NCBI RefSeq assembly: GCF_000350225.1 | Contig: NW_005179318.1 | Coordinates: forward strand, 246,908 to 310,907 | Reading direction: 5' to 3' | DNA from: Chondrus crispus | Lineage: Eukaryota > Rhodophyta > Florideophyceae > Gigartinales > Gigartinaceae | Length of the DNA stretch: 64,000 nucleotides | Shown: piece after piece, positions 53,343 to 64,000 of the stretch | How positions within the stretch are numbered: position 1 is the first letter of the stretch | Layout: the number at the start of each line of letters is the position of its first letter | Position numbers and translations under genes: made by a program | The notes under the pieces: generated by a model | Told to the model about the DNA's origin: nothing | The model's database searches: none | Seen by the model: only the letters and a program-made list of their open reading frames with translations

Positions 53343-53751
53343 GATAACTCCAGGCTGCAGAGTTTATCACAGCAAAAATTGCTTGCATGACTACACACCT
53401 CATTGTATAAAATATATATTTCAAGGCATATCTCTACTGCTTTCGGGTCAGGGATCGCGTTTCGTTCAGAACCGTGCGAACCTGGACAAGACTTGATACT
53501 AAAGCGGATGCCTAGAGAATCATAGTCCTGACGATGTTTTACAGCTTCAACCGTGCCCAGCCGACGCCCGGCGTAGGTGGACCCTTACTCAGTCCCAGAA
53601 GAAGCGTCTACTCTGCCTCTTTACAATTTCTCATGCCTTCGGTACTGGTACTTCGCTGCAAAATCTGCCTGTTCCTGAATTGAAGCCCGCAAGTAATGAG
53701 ATCACTGTATAATATTGTACAAGACACCCTGCGAGGGAAGAACAGAACTTG
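53343..53751. other. Convergent 3' flanks of the M14 and ClpX genes
   Basis: The two genes face each other. The stretch holds both 3' ends; AATATAT/AATATTG words may serve in polyadenylation. No further gene seen. Confidence 0.5.
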
Positions 53752-55419
53752 TCAGTTCAGCACTGCCTCTTCAGTGTCCTGATTGCCTGACCCACTAGTC
53801 TCGGCAAGATATCGCTCCAAAGCCCCTCGCCCGCGCAAGACTGTCGTGCATACACGTTCCCCAGGCGCGTCTTCATCTTCTGCGACGACAATTGCCGCCG
53901 ACATGCCGTCCATGTCGGGCAGTTCGTACATAGCATCATTGAGAGTCCGTTCCATAAGGGAGCGCAGCCCCCGTGCACCAGTTCCCTTTTCTAGTGCCTG
54001 TCGAGCGATGATGGACAGCGCAGGGTCCGTGACATGAAGCTCTGCATTGTTCATTCCTACCAGCTGTTTGAACTGCTTGACAATAGCATTCTTTGGTTGT
54101 GTCAGAATCTGAATTAGCTCTTGCATGTTCAACGCGTGAAGATTGACGACAATTGGCAGTCGCCCGATAAGCTCCCCAATAAGGCCGAAGCTGGCAAGAT
54201 CCTCACTCTCAATATGGTCGAGAATGGACGAGCTAATTGGCCCATCTCTTCCCTCTGCCCTGACGTTTGCGCCAAAACCAATGCTGCTTGCTGACATCCG
54301 GTCTGCCACGATGCGTTCCAGCCCAGGGAAAGCGCCACCACAAATGAAAAGTATATTCGTCGTGTCCACGTGAATGACATCTCCACGAGGGTTTTTCCTT
54401 CCGCCGCCACGCTCTGGCACTCCAACTACTGAGCCTTCCAAAATCTTGAGCAAAGCTTGTTGAACTCCAACACCAGACACATCTCTCGTAATTGACACGC
54501 TCTCGCTCTTCTTTGCGCATTTGTCTATCTCATCTATAAACACAACACCGCGCTCTGCTAAGGAAACGTTGAAGTTGGCCGCCATGAGCAGCTTGTACAA
54601 AATAGACTCCACGTCATCACCGACATAGCCACTTTGAGTAAGCGACGTTGCATCCGCGATAACGAAGGGAACGTTGATACGTCGGGCGAGTGTCTTTGCC
54701 AGATGTGTCTTACCCACTCCTGTGTTTCCGATGAGCAAAATGTTACTCTTCTCTAGCTCCACGGCATCCTTTTCACTGCCTTTCGCAAAAACACCCACGG
54801 ACCCGCTGAACGAGAGTATATTGCTCGTTTTTGCCGCCGAGGCAGCACCACCCGTGAACACTTCTGGTAACGTTGTCTGAGTATCCCGGGGCATCAGCTG
54901 GGTGGGCAAGGCAGCCGTGTCGCGAGCGCCCTCCCTCGACCCGAGAAGCTCCGCCGCCTCCTGGAGCCTAGAAATACGTTCTTCCTTGATCGGCGGCGGT
55001 CCGTACCAAGTACTCTCATCGACTTTGCCATTCCTTCGCTTTTCCTCATCCTCCTTTCTTGCGGCCTCTGCTCGGACTGTGCCAGGGGGGTCTGCTGCGG
55101 CTGCTTCTTGACTTGCGCGGAGAAGAGCGGCCGCAGCAGCAGCTTCGTTTGCTGCCACGCGTTTGTAGTGGTTGTAAACGGCGACCGAGAGGACCTTTTT
55201 CGCCTTGTCCTGTCCGACGACGTACTCGTCCAAACCAGCGTGAATGGCGGACGGTCGAGGAATAGAGCGGACTAGCTTCTGTAGCGCTGCGGTATCAGAC
55301 CCCCCGCTGGCCACCACGGATGTGACAGATGCGCTTCCAACACCGGTACCAGGACGTGAGATGGTTGCGAAGGCACGGGATTGCCGGAAAACGGTGACGG
55401 CATGGGCATTGCGAGACAT
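53752..55419 (-). CDS. CLPX: ClpX AAA+ unfoldase, mitochondrial type
   Basis: ATG 55419; 555 residues, single exon. The first ~40 residues are Arg/Ser/Ala-rich with few acids ([18 protein letters not shown]), like a mitochondrial presequence. There is no N-terminal Cys4 zinc domain, as in some organelle Clp[26 protein letters not shown] is followed by a long charged insert (about 90-200) before the core. Walker A GNTGVGKT is at 231-238, pore loop GYVGDDV at 264-270, Walker B VVFIDEID at 292 and sensor-2 GTGARGLR near the end. It would unfold proteins for ClpP or act alone. A plastid location is possible but the presequence looks mitochondrial. Confidence 0.93.
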   Translation of the reverse strand: MSRNAHAVTVFRQSRAFATISRPGTGVGSASVTSVVASGGSDTAALQKLVRSIPRPSAIHAGLDEYVVGQDKAKKVLSVAVYNHYKRVAANEAAAAAALLRASQEAAAADPPGTVRAEAARKEDEEKRRNGKVDESTWYGPPPIKEERISRLQEAAELLGSREGARDTAALPTQLMPRDTQTTLPEVFTGGAASAAKTSNILSFSGSVGVFAKGSEKDAVELEKSNILLIGNTGVGKTHLAKTLARRINVPFVIADATSLTQSGYVGDDVESILYKLLMAANFNVSLAERGVVFIDEIDKCAKKSESVSITRDVSGVGVQQALLKILEGSVVGVPERGGGRKNPRGDVIHVDTTNILFICGGAFPGLERIVADRMSASSIGFGANVRAEGRDGPISSSILDHIESEDLASFGLIGELIGRLPIVVNLHALNMQELIQILTQPKNAIVKQFKQLVGMNNAELHVTDPALSIIARQALEKGTGARGLRSLMERTLNDAMYELPDMDGMSAAIVVAEDEDAPGERVCTTVLRGRGALERYLAETSGSGNQDTEEAVLN

Positions 55420-55892
55420 GGTCCTAGAGGAAAGATTCTTGAGGGCTGGAGAAAGGACTTCGTCGTGGTGATGGTACAGCGGTGCCGAATGACTTGTGAG
55501 AGTTTATGAATTGCCCTGAATGACGCAGGGTATTTGGGAAACACGCCGCCTGTGCTGGGAGGGATGGGGTTGTACGGCTTGGGACGGGATGAAGTGGTTG
55601 GTGAGAAAGAGTTGTGCCATGGACTCTGAGGCTGCGGAGCACGGAAAAGGACTACAGCAGATTCGTAGAGAGGAGTGGTTTGTGAGCACTTTGGACGAAG
55701 GAGGCAAACCGTCTCGGTGAGCTGGAAGCGGCTTTAGCGTTGGAAGATTGTATGTCAGATTATCATGTCATACATGGCATGTTTTGTACACGTACTGCCC
55801 AAGGAGATATTTTATACACGTGGAATGTGTGTTGCATAATAGCTGGGACACTTGGCCCAAAATACGGCGACCCAGAATGCGCGTTTCTTATA
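55420..55892. other. 5' flank of ClpX
   Basis: No supported gene. The minus-strand promoter of ClpX should be here. Confidence 0.4.
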
Positions 55893-56408
55893 CAGGGGGG
55901 GGTCGCGATATAGTGCCATATTTGTTAGTGCCAGCTCCGATATAGTGCCACCCTTCTGCGGGTGGCACGAATTTTGAGCCAAAAACGAAGGGTCTCCAGG
56001 GAGGCAGTTGGATGGACATGTGTGTACTGCCCGAGAGCCGCTGCCGCCGCGGAAAGATATTATGCAGTTGCCAACTCGAATAGAGACTATGGCGGAAAAA
56101 GGCAGGGTCGATGATGCAATTGGACATCTCCAAAAGTGTAGGCTGGCATTTATGGCTGCGAAAAAGGAGGAAGTCAATGCAACGGCTCGGCAGCTACTAC
56201 TAACAGAAATGCTTGATTAGACTTGAGTCTGTAGTGAAGATACAAAGCATGAGTGATGGCGTCCTGCGAGCGGTCTTTCTGAGCAGTGATGCAAGGAAGG
56301 ATGTGGTTGCAAAAAAGCCGTAAATCTCATTATCTAACAGTGCCTGGTTCGATATAGTGCCGTTTTCGGCCCACTGACACAGGGTAGCACTATATCGCGA
56401 CCCCCTTG
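55893..56408. mobile_element. MITE of Tc1/mariner type (TA target site)
   Basis: Ends CAGGGGGGGTCGCGATATAG and (reverse complement) CAAGGGGGTCGCGATATAG form a ~22-bp inverted repeat with two mismatches. TA lies at 55891-55892 and 56409-56410. GATATAGTGCC is repeated inside both ends. A short frame at 56008-56220 (MAEKGRVDDAIGHLQKC) may be a leftover of a transposase or accessory gene. At 516 bp it cannot move itself. Confidence 0.8.
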
Positions 56409-57161
56409 TACTTGGAATGGAACCATTTCAGGTCCCTTTTTTTTTGCACCAACATCATGTTCACAAACAGGCTCGCCCTTACAGTAGGTTGGCACAGCAA
56501 CCTCAGAGCTCGATCTACCTAAGGGTACTGTAGTAGTCAGGCCTTTTTATCGTCGTGCAGTTGTAATTGCTTTGACCCCGTAAGCTTACAAAGTTCTTCA
56601 GTGGCTTGGAATTAAATTCACGCGTGGGCCACTTTCATAGTGACACAGGCTTCGATATGATGCGATGAAAGGGAATATAGTGTCTATATTCATTCAACAG
56701 CTTCCAAAATGAATAAAATTCTCCTCAATTTGTAGCTTGGGGAGTCCTACCTAGACTCTTATGCTTGTTGACGTGTTTGGGCAAGCAAACTACGATATTC
56801 GTGTTTGATTTAGTGCCAAGAGACTGTGCGGCAAGGCAGACTCGGTCCAAAGTAGGAATGCTGGATGCTGGACTTTTGCGAACAGTCGATTTTACATGGA
56901 TTATAACCTTCCTGCAAGAGCTGGGAACTCACGCCATCATCCACGTGAACAACACGTGCTCCTTGAGACCGTGTGAGGACAAAGAGATAGTCGACCGTGA
57001 TGCAATGTCAGAGGCGAATCAGTAGAAACAGGACACTTCGAATGCGGGGTTAATAATAACTCATTACTTCAATCCTCTTATTGCGCTTTTTAACGAACGG
57101 TATAACATATGTTCAACAAACCACCGACATGTGCTGCTTAAGGCTAAAGAGAGGGGGAAAC

Positions 57162-57226
<65 letters not shown>
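57162..57226. repeat. (CA)n microsatellite
   Basis: About 32 CA dinucleotides with one CATA interruption, followed by CT repeats. Confidence 0.97.
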
Positions 57227-57228
<2 letters not shown>

Positions 57229-57838
57229 TCTCTCTCTGAAAAAATACATGTCAACGTGTATTTCAAATAAGCCATGAAGCCTTTAAGGTTTCCTTCGGAG
57301 CTCTTCAATAAGGAGGAGGCGGGTTTTTAGAGAAGAAAACAGCCGTCGTCATCGCTTTCACATTTCTTGTTGTTAATGATTCAATGGGAAAAAAGGGGCA
57401 AGATATTCTACTCTCCTCCTAACGCGGAGTCACGAGTGGCTTAAGTTCATTTGAAGCTCGATGAGAATATATTATTTTCGATGTAGCAATTGTCTGTACA
57501 ACTTTCCTGGACAACTTTCCAGAGAACATGCCATCTGGAAAGGACAAGATCAAATGGAAATCGCAATGATGTCATTACTTTACAGGTAACAGGATACAGG
57601 GTGCATTACAAACTTTCCGGTCATGAAAAGAGGACTCTCCCTCAAGAGAAAAATGAAAGCAATTGCACTCGCGTTCCTGATGCATTAGCTGGAAGAACCG
57701 TTCTTCTGACGGACATTAGGAGACTGCACAACGTCTCCTTGTACATCACAACTCGAATGCAGTTTTGACACAGCGGCCGGGCGAGAGAAAGCATCGCACA
57801 GATACATTTGTTTTGCTGCGTCAGAGGAAACCGTAGAA

Positions 57839-57900
57839 AAAGTGAAGAGAAAGTGAAGAGAAAGTGAAGAGAAAGTGAAGAGAAAGTGAAGAGAAAGTGA
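57839..57900. repeat. 11-bp minisatellite (GTGAAGAGAAA x5)
   Basis: Five exact head-to-tail copies of GTGAAGAGAAA; purine-only apart from T. Confidence 0.95.
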
Positions 57901-59227
57901 GGCCAGGCCGGCGATGAGTGTCCGGCTTTTGAATTTATTGCAACTCCTCTTTTGACTCTCTGAAGTCACTTTTATTGTTTATAACATGCTGCACGCACAA
58001 CATATAATCCACAAGTTGCCTCGTAGCCCAAATGCGAAAGCAAATCGAGGTTGAAAACAAAATTGCATGGAGTCTAGTGCATGATGCGTCAGTCTCGGGC
58101 AGCTTGACTATATAATATGTGTATACAGTATATCGAAAACAGGAAGATAGCAACTTTGCTAAAACTTGTTCGGAAGAAAGTGATCGCTTTTGAATCTACC
58201 TTGAATCTATTTGATTGGCCTCAAGCCAGAGCAAACGATTTGTGCTCTTTTTTCTACTCCAGAGTGTGTTGCAATTCCAGGAAACTTGGATGAACTTCTG
58301 CAGCAACTTTTCGAAGAGCGGACTTGTCAAAGTGTCGTAGAGTAGCCGTCCCAATGCGAAATCATGTTGATTGATACTCACAGTACCGTTACTGTAACGA
58401 TTTAAAGATCTTCCTTGCTCGCCGAAGCGAAACATCGCGAAGGTTGTCAAACCAGCGTGTGATCAGCGGAGGCGGAAAGAGGCGAGACAGTATCAACGGC
58501 GCATGACGGTCTTTCTTTGAATGCTACTTAAGGGGCGCACCGCGCGTGCGTCTTCGTGATCTGTTTTCACGGTGTTGCCGATTTCGGTTAGGCGGCCCAT
58601 CGAGGGGCTGAGCGGATCGCGATCTTGCTCACCGACGGCCCTGGGATGCCTCGAACACCACCGGCAATTGCGAAAATCGAAGCGAAAGACTCGTAGCGCT
58701 AGGATCTGTACTTATTCGCTCTTTCGTCGTAAAGGCAGCACCATCGGAACAGATTAGAGAATCCTCAAAACCCCGCTTGGTGCCGGTGCCCTTCATACTT
58801 TGCCGCTACACACACGACCGCTTCCATTCACCGACTTGCGTCTAAACCCTTTTATTGCCACGCTAACGTTGCGGATCTCAGGCCAGGCAGGCCGTTATTT
58901 TTCTTCATATGTTGATTGATAGGGCCCAGACTTTTTTGCGTGGTGACCAGAAACGTGGGCGTCCATAAAACAAGTTGCTTCTCTGTATTCGTTCTCATTA
59001 GCTCGCAGCAGCGCTGGCAGGGTGTAACTTATTTCTTTCGTTATACTTGCACCCTCGCAGTCCCATCTGGACTCATCCAAAAAGGAGATAAAAATGTTTG
59101 GCCCCGTGGAGATTTCACAAAAAACCTTGCAGTGCCTTTACTGAGTTTGTATCATTGGAAGAAGCTTTCGGAGAAGCCCTGTGCTCAGAAATATCAGATG
59201 CATCAAAAACAATGCAGATTAGTCGAA

Positions 59228-59276
59228 AAACTAATGAGGAGACGAATTTCGAAATCCCCCGTCTCCTCATTAGTTT
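59228..59276. repeat. Perfect 17-bp-arm hairpin
   Basis: AAACTAATGAGGAGACG (59228-59244) pairs exactly with 59260-59276 across a 15-nt loop. Confidence 0.88.
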
Positions 59277-59358
59277 AATTAGTTGCTAATAGCAGGATTG
59301 TAGGGCCGCATGCACGGCATCACACTGGGTACGACATACTACAGCTCATCCGCTTGAC

Positions 59359-60168
59359 CTAGCAAACATCGATGACCTTTTCCTCTTCGTTGGGCGATCC
59401 CACTGCGAAGCAAGATGCACCATCTTGCTTCATGTAATCATGGAAAATACTCGAGTTGCGAAAGGAAGGGGAATGACCTTCGAGCCTCTGATTAATGGAG
59501 GACGGCGGACGACTGCATGTCCAAAGGTAATATGTATCAACTAGATGTACAGTCATTCTCTTCAAGTTACTATCCTTAGTGGTGCGTGGAGGAATGAATG
59601 CACTGTATCCAGTTCGGCAATATTCCAAGAACAACTCGGGTTTTGGTACATTGCCCGCACCAGACTTTTTGATCTCCGTGTTTACCACCAACAAATGCCC
59701 CCTTACCCCACTGTCAGCCTCCCGCTCCCAGCGCGATACCAAGGGCGGAAGATCTTTCCAATCGCTGTGAGGAACCTGTGCGCTGTTAGCCTTTCGGTGT
59801 CCAAGCAGATAGGCCAACCGCATAAATATCTCCTGTGTTTCTGACGTTGGCTCTCTCAGCCCTAGTGAAAGCGCCCTTTCGGTCCTAACGCGAAAGCAAC
59901 ATCCCCAACTAGTGCAAATGCAAGCGGCCGCCAGACCGTTTTGCAGGCCTTTATTCACTTCAAGCAAACGCACGAACGTAACGCGGTTGCGCACCCTAAC
60001 CGACGGTTTCCCGTCTTTATGATACCCTGCGCCACAGCGTGAACCAATCTCCCGCTCCCACGTGTTTTTCTCGCACAGATCACCGGTCTCGTGCCTCCAC
60101 TGCAATCTCGCTGAGCATCGTAGCGGATCCCCACTATCCAGTAAAAGCTCTGCTGCAAATAATCAACC
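59359..60168 (-). CDS. Unrecognised ORF, 269 codons, no clear start
   Basis: Open from a stop near 60172 to TAG 59359 without an early ATG; TTG 60105 is the first start-like codon. Residues are mixed with several Cys and Trp (CICTSWGCCFR, WTCSRPPSS). No family was recognised, and there is no signal peptide or membrane helix. It may be a 3' exon, a relic or chance. Confidence 0.25.
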
Positions 60169-60545
60169 AATTATATGCTTTCTAGCAGATATTCACGACC
60201 TCCTCCCTACCAGATTCCACCCCCTGCCCAACCGCCACCCGCCTCTGCGAACCCCCCTCGATCTGTGCAAACGGCCGGGCCCCGAAACAGCCAGATTGTG
60301 TACCTACCGAGCTGCGGCATAAACGGAATTGTAGCTGCCTTTGCTCCAAACACTACATGGTGGTGGAGCCTGCCTTCTCTCCTCTCTCCTCACACAGTAT
60401 TTAAACAGGCACGACAAAGGCAGGTACCCCCACTCTACCCCTCCCCACCCTACCCCTCCCCACCCTCCCCATCCTCCCACTCCTCACTACACTTTTGACT
60501 CAACCACCACTTCACTCATCGCTGCCATCCCTAACCGCATTCATT
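60169..60545. promoter_or_regulatory. Promoter region of the 113-aa gene
   Basis: CAGTATTTAAACAGG (TATTTAAA at ~60399-60406) is a TATA-like box ~145 bp before the ATG. A strong C/T tract (60428-60490, CCCTCCCCACC repeats) follows and likely forms the leader. Confidence 0.5.
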
Positions 60546-60887
60546 ATGGAGGACTTTGACGAGCCAGCCGACATGCAAAACTTCTTGGCTCGCTATCACG
60601 AGGCACGAGCGGCTTCGCGCTCGGCGCCGACGACCCCCAAACAGACGACGGCTTCTCCGCCGTCGCCTCCTTCTCCGCGCTCTCCCTCCTTGGCAAAGCT
60701 CACCCCGTCCCGCAAGGATGCGGCCCGATCTATCTGGGGATCAGTCTTCCACCCTCTCGGGAAGTCGCCTACATCCGCAGACCGCTATGATTTGTCGCCG
60801 GGGCAGACGAGCACCCCTGGCATGAGCGCTTCAGAGGTACATGCGAAGGGCACAGGGATCTCGCTGGACGCGAAAAATGATGATTGA
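60546..60887 (+). CDS. Small Ser/Pro-rich protein, 113 residues
   Basis: ATG 60546 in CATTATGG. It has an acidic amphipathic start (MEDFDEPADMQNFLARYHEA), a Thr/Pro/Ser-rich middle (PSPPSPRSPSLAKLTPS) and a conserved-looking segment DAARSIWGSVFHPLG. Disordered overall, with several possible proline-directed phosphorylation sites (SP/TP). No family was recognised. A TATA-like box and C/T-rich leader upstream support a real gene. It converges with the large minus-strand gene, 168 bp apart. Confidence 0.6.
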   Translation: MEDFDEPADMQNFLARYHEARAASRSAPTTPKQTTASPPSPPSPRSPSLAKLTPSRKDAARSIWGSVFHPLGKSPTSADRYDLSPGQTSTPGMSASEVHAKGTGISLDAKNDD

Positions 60888-61054
60888 GTGGCTAGTTTGA
60901 AAGTTTGCTGGAGGATGTTGTAAAAATATATGCCTGGAGTGTGTTGTTTGCTGCGAATGGATTGATCTTCGTTTGTACAAGAGGTGTGCCGAGAGAGTAT
61001 TCCAATAAATCATGTGTTTGTTGGTTAGTGAATAATATTCCTGTCCCTGTCGTC

Positions 61055-64000
61055 CTACATTAGCCCTGCTGCGTACAATAACGTCCGGCACTCGCTGCCG
61101 CTAGCACTCGCTCCTTCAGCAACAGAATAGTCACTTTCCACCACGGGCCAGCCGAAAGCCACAGCTCCCGTAGTTGCGGCTGCGTCGAGAAACAATCTGG
61201 CCCCTGATGCGACGTCCCGATCGCCTTTTCCTGCGAGTTCCCCCGCAACCCGAATACCTGCCGCCACACCGCCGTCTGCTTCGCAAAAGATGAAGCGCCG
61301 TTCGCGCACCGACAAGTTGCACTTAATGACCTCGTCTTTGCTGCGAAGCTCCTCACCGAAAGCGCGCCCCCGCGCCACGATGCGCCGGTCTGTGTCCGTT
61401 AGCGCTTGCGTCTGCGCAGCGCTAAGCATTACATCGTCCGTAGTAGAGCGAATGCTGCTGTCACGCGGTGGGGCTTTCCATTCGGTTGCCTCGAAGACGG
61501 CCGTCGAGGGAAAGCTGTAGTCCTCGATATCAACATCCGTGACGTTTTCGTTGGCGATTCGATCGCCAAACTCGTCATATTCGCACATCGCGACAGAGGT
61601 GTCTTCGCTGCTTCGCTCGGCATCAGAGAGCTGAAAGTTGGATGTCTTGAAAATGGGGGCCACCTTGGAGATGCCCGTCCCGTTTACATGGGGAATCGCA
61701 TCGTTGGCGGGAATGGCACTTCTTGAAAGGCCCGTCTTCTTCACTTTTTTGTTGATCGTCAGTGTCTGCATTGCTTCCCAAAAGCATCGCAATACGACTT
61801 CGGTGTGGAGCACCGCGATCCCACGTTCGACCACCTCCTCCCGCAAGATGCGGCAGCCGCTTCGCATCCTGCCGACGGCTTCAATGACAGCGCGTTGATG
61901 CGACGCTGATGCCCCGTGGTCGCAGAGGGCAGCTCGAAGCTTCAAGATCGAAACTGACTCTTGTGAAAACGAAGACGAGTGCGACGTCACTCCAGTCGGT
62001 TTCCATTCTTCCTCGGTATTTGTGCAGTTTTCAAGCTCGGCAATTACAACCTTCGCGTTTACTACCAGGCGAACGACGGCGTTCCACTCGCTCTCGTCGA
62101 GTAATCGTACAGGTTTCTCCCTCGCCAAGTGGTTTGACTTGTCGTACATGCGCGAGAGACATGTCGTCGTCAAATCTGGTCGCCTGCGGATGGTTCGCAA
62201 CGCCTTTGCGTTCCATGTTTGCGATCGCCGCAGTCCGTTTCGGCGAGATGAACTGCTCGCCCCATGGGCATCTAGCTTTTGGCTCTCTTCGGTTGGGTGA
62301 GCGGCCGTCCGGATTTCCTTGAGCAACGGACCTGCATCAGTCCAGCTCTCGGCTAGATTGAGCGCATATATAGCGCGTTCAGAAAACGGCTTGATCACGT
62401 CGCTGTTCACAACTTCCCCGAGCCGTCTCGCAACGGTTGGTACCGCAATGCACAGAGACAAGCAGTTTCCGATCACATCTAACAACACTTGCGTCTGTGA
62501 CATGGCGGGTAAGGCGTAGCGCGACGCCGCACCTGCGACCTGCGTATGCTCGCGTATTTTTCCTAGCGATGGGGGCTGGAGCAAGGTGCCCGCACGGTTT
62601 CCAAAGGCATTGCCCATATACGCCCGCACATCATTTCGTGCTGCCTTAACAAAGACATCCACCGCCTTGCTTACGAAAGCCGGCAGAATAGCGTACTCCG
62701 CTTCCACACCAGGCCCCGATAGCACGCTAGCCACATCATCCGGTTGCTGCCACGCATGTAACAAGCGCCCGCTATTCCCAATAAACTGCTGCAACGGAGC
62801 ATACACGACCTCCAGGTTGTAGATGCTCGGCGACAAGGCCGTGACATGCGCGACCAGAGCTTCAAACGAGTCCTGATATGCTGATCCGCGCTCAAAGGCC
62901 CAGGCATACGTCCTGTACCCCCTATGCCCGGAAGCGGACGGCGGGCCAGAGCGGTGTGGCAGAAGTGAGAGCCCGCTTGCCGCGACGACGCGGGCTTGGT
63001 CGTCCTCCAGGTCCTCAGCATCGGACGACTCCGGAAGAGCGAGCAATGCGTGCGCGAAGCGGACGAGCAGGCCCTGCGCGACAGCCCAAGCCTCGCTGAC
63101 GGCACGGTCCATGCCCGTGGCGTCTTGGGTGACGGCGGCGGCTAGAGCCGCCAGGCGACGCAAGACGCCAGTTAGGATGGCGACGACGCGCTCAAACACG
63201 GCTTGACAGACGGCCCGTTGCGCGTTGTGCTCGTCGCGGGCGAACAGGCCAATTGGGCGAGCGAAGGCCGCGGGGGCATGCATGGGGGCGGTGGAAGACG
63301 CAGTCGGACGGGCGGAGCAGGCCGAGGCCGTCGCGGGGGTAGCGGCGGAGGCGGTGAACGAGGAGCTTGCGAGGCTCGGGACGGTGGGCGGGGGCGGCGG
63401 CCGTTCTGCGAGGACGGCATGTCGAATGGCGGTGGCGAGGCTGTGCGGGGCTGCATCGGCGAGTAGACGTGCGGAATGGCCAGGGCCGGAGAGGGTGTCT
63501 GCGGCGAGGACGAGGGCGGGATCTGGGGTTTGAGAGAGGGGTGGGGAGGGCGTGCGGAGGGAGGGGGCGGAGAGGGAGATGCCTTCGTCGTCTTCGGGGT
63601 CGGAGACGGGCTGGAGACGGAGACGGTTGGGGGTAAAGACAGCGTTGCGGAGGGCGTCGTCGAGCTCCTGGCGCAGGGAATTATGGCGTGCGATGAGCTC
63701 TGCGCGGGGCTTGTCGAGGGCGGGGATGGCGACGAGTGCCGGCAGGGCGGCTGCGTCGCGCGCATCGCGGAGACGACGGGCGCGGGGGAGGAGCGGCAGG
63801 GGGTGCGGGGGCGGGGAGGCGAGGGTGAGGAAGGTGCGGATGGAGGCTAGAAGGGATAGCTTGGAGGTTAGTTGAGTGGACAGGATGAGAGAGTCGGAGA
63901 GGGGGGTTGGGAAGTCGGTCGTGAGCGGGGAAGGGGAAGGGGAGAGCTGGGTGGCGGAGAGGGCGTGGTGAAGGGAGGTGAGCGAGGGGACGAGGGAGGG
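61055..64000 (-). CDS. Very large helical protein, 5' end beyond the window
   Basis: The frame is open from base 64000 to the stop at 61055 (981 residues); ATG 63283 is internal, since the upstream frame reads coherent protein (LSTQLTSKLSLLASIRTFL). Mostly helical, Ala/Leu/Arg-rich, with disordered Ser/Pro patches at the left and a polar insert around SSSSRRNGLRRSQ. The layout recalls vesicle-tethering subunits of the exocyst/COG/GARP (CATCHR) type, as in SLILSTQLTSKLSLLASIR near the N-terminus, but no diagnostic motif proves it. No signal peptide or membrane segment in the visible part. Highly GC-rich at the 5' side, lower at the 3' end. Single exon so far. Confidence 0.7.
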   Translation of the reverse strand, partial: PSLVPSLTSLHHALSATQLSPSPSPLTTDFPTPLSDSLILSTQLTSKLSLLASIRTFLTLASPPPHPLPLLPRARRLRDARDAAALPALVAIPALDKPRAELIARHNSLRQELDDALRNAVFTPNRLRLQPVSDPEDDEGISLSAPSLRTPSPPLSQTPDPALVLAADTLSGPGHSARLLADAAPHSLATAIRHAVLAERPPPPPTVPSLASSSFTASAATPATASACSARPTASSTAPMHAPAAFARPIGLFARDEHNAQRAVCQAVFERVVAILTGVLRRLAALAAAVTQDATGMDRAVSEAWAVAQGLLVRFAHALLALPESSDAEDLEDDQARVVAASGLSLLPHRSGPPSASGHRGYRTYAWAFERGSAYQDSFEALVAHVTALSPSIYNLEVVYAPLQQFIGNSGRLLHAWQQPDDVASVLSGPGVEAEYAILPAFVSKAVDVFVKAARNDVRAYMGNAFGNRAGTLLQPPSLGKIREHTQVAGAASRYALPAMSQTQVLLDVIGNCLSLCIAVPTVARRLGEVVNSDVIKPFSERAIYALNLAESWTDAGPLLKEIRTAAHPTEESQKLDAHGASSSSRRNGLRRSQTWNAKALRTIRRRPDLTTTCLSRMYDKSNHLAREKPVRLLDESEWNAVVRLVVNAKVVIAELENCTNTEEEWKPTGVTSHSSSFSQESVSILKLRAALCDHGASASHQRAVIEAVGRMRSGCRILREEVVERGIAVLHTEVVLRCFWEAMQTLTINKKVKKTGLSRSAIPANDAIPHVNGTGISKVAPIFKTSNFQLSDAERSSEDTSVAMCEYDEFGDRIANENVTDVDIEDYSFPSTAVFEATEWKAPPRDSSIRSTTDDVMLSAAQTQALTDTDRRIVARGRAFGEELRSKDEVIKCNLSVRERRFIFCEADGGVAAGIRVAGELAGKGDRDVASGARLFLDAAATTGAVAFGWPVVESDYSVAEGASASGSECRTLLYAAGLM

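Larger units (their letters stand above)
56411..59358. other. Gene-poor stretch with simple repeats
   Basis: Only short, unsupported ORFs. It includes a CA microsatellite, an 11-bp tandem repeat and a perfect hairpin, listed separately. Confidence 0.55.

Noticed and set aside
57064..57249. Val/Cys-repeat ORF
   Set aside because: Translation of the CA microsatellite.

Overview
This is a stretch of nuclear DNA from a photosynthetic eukaryote with few introns, most like a florideophyte red alga such as Chondrus crispus. The organism call is an inference. It rests on single-exon housekeeping genes, a plastid-type metalloprotease with a transit-like N-terminus, one short gene with three GT-AG introns, and intergenic DNA packed with nested transposons and gene debris. 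Two 100-N assembly gaps are present (2761-2860, 35992-36091).

Layout. 1-1333: 3' part of a DEAD-box RNA helicase. 1334-2920: small inverted repeats and hairpins. 2921-15274: a 12.4-kb transposon island bounded by two ~233-bp inverted repeats. It holds a decayed DDE/YqaJ-like DNA transposon with 33-bp terminal repeats, a 6.9-kb LTR retroelement with no recognisable pol gene, and a captured MFS transporter fragment. 15275-18497: a decayed DDE_4-type transposase and a frameshifted SET-domain gene. 18498-24328: a Ty1/copia retrotransposon (minus strand, 5-bp duplication GTGAG) interrupted by a 1.1-kb solo LTR (duplication AACAT). 24329-27364: a small hypothetical gene, an aminotransferase 3' fragment and a GC-rich NB-ARC-like fragment. 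27365-33701: a Tc1/mariner-pogo element (TA duplication) containing a PIF/Harbinger element (ATT duplication), which in turn carries a NYN-domain gene remnant. 34125-38129: two host genes, a VIR3-like plastid metalloprotease and a four-exon pirin. 38952-43690: a tyrosine-recombinase gene with two in-frame TAG codons, and a hAT element (8-bp duplication) with GC-rich foreign cargo. 44333-55419: a host island with RNA polymerase III subunit RPC2, a protein kinase, an M14 carboxypeptidase and ClpX. 55893-60168: a MITE, simple repeats and weak ORFs. 60546-64000: a small Ser/Pro-rich protein gene and the 3' part of a very large minus-strand gene that runs off the window.

The host genes do not form one pathway: transcription (RPC2), RNA remodelling (DEAD-box), organelle proteolysis (ClpX, VIR3-like), signalling (kinase) and peptide processing (M14). 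The main interest is transposon architecture: target-site duplications resolve four nested or intact insertions. Premature stops in the dead transposon genes are mostly TAG or TGA at places where CAG or CGA would be expected, which suggests cytosine deamination. I found no tRNA, rRNA or CRISPR array.
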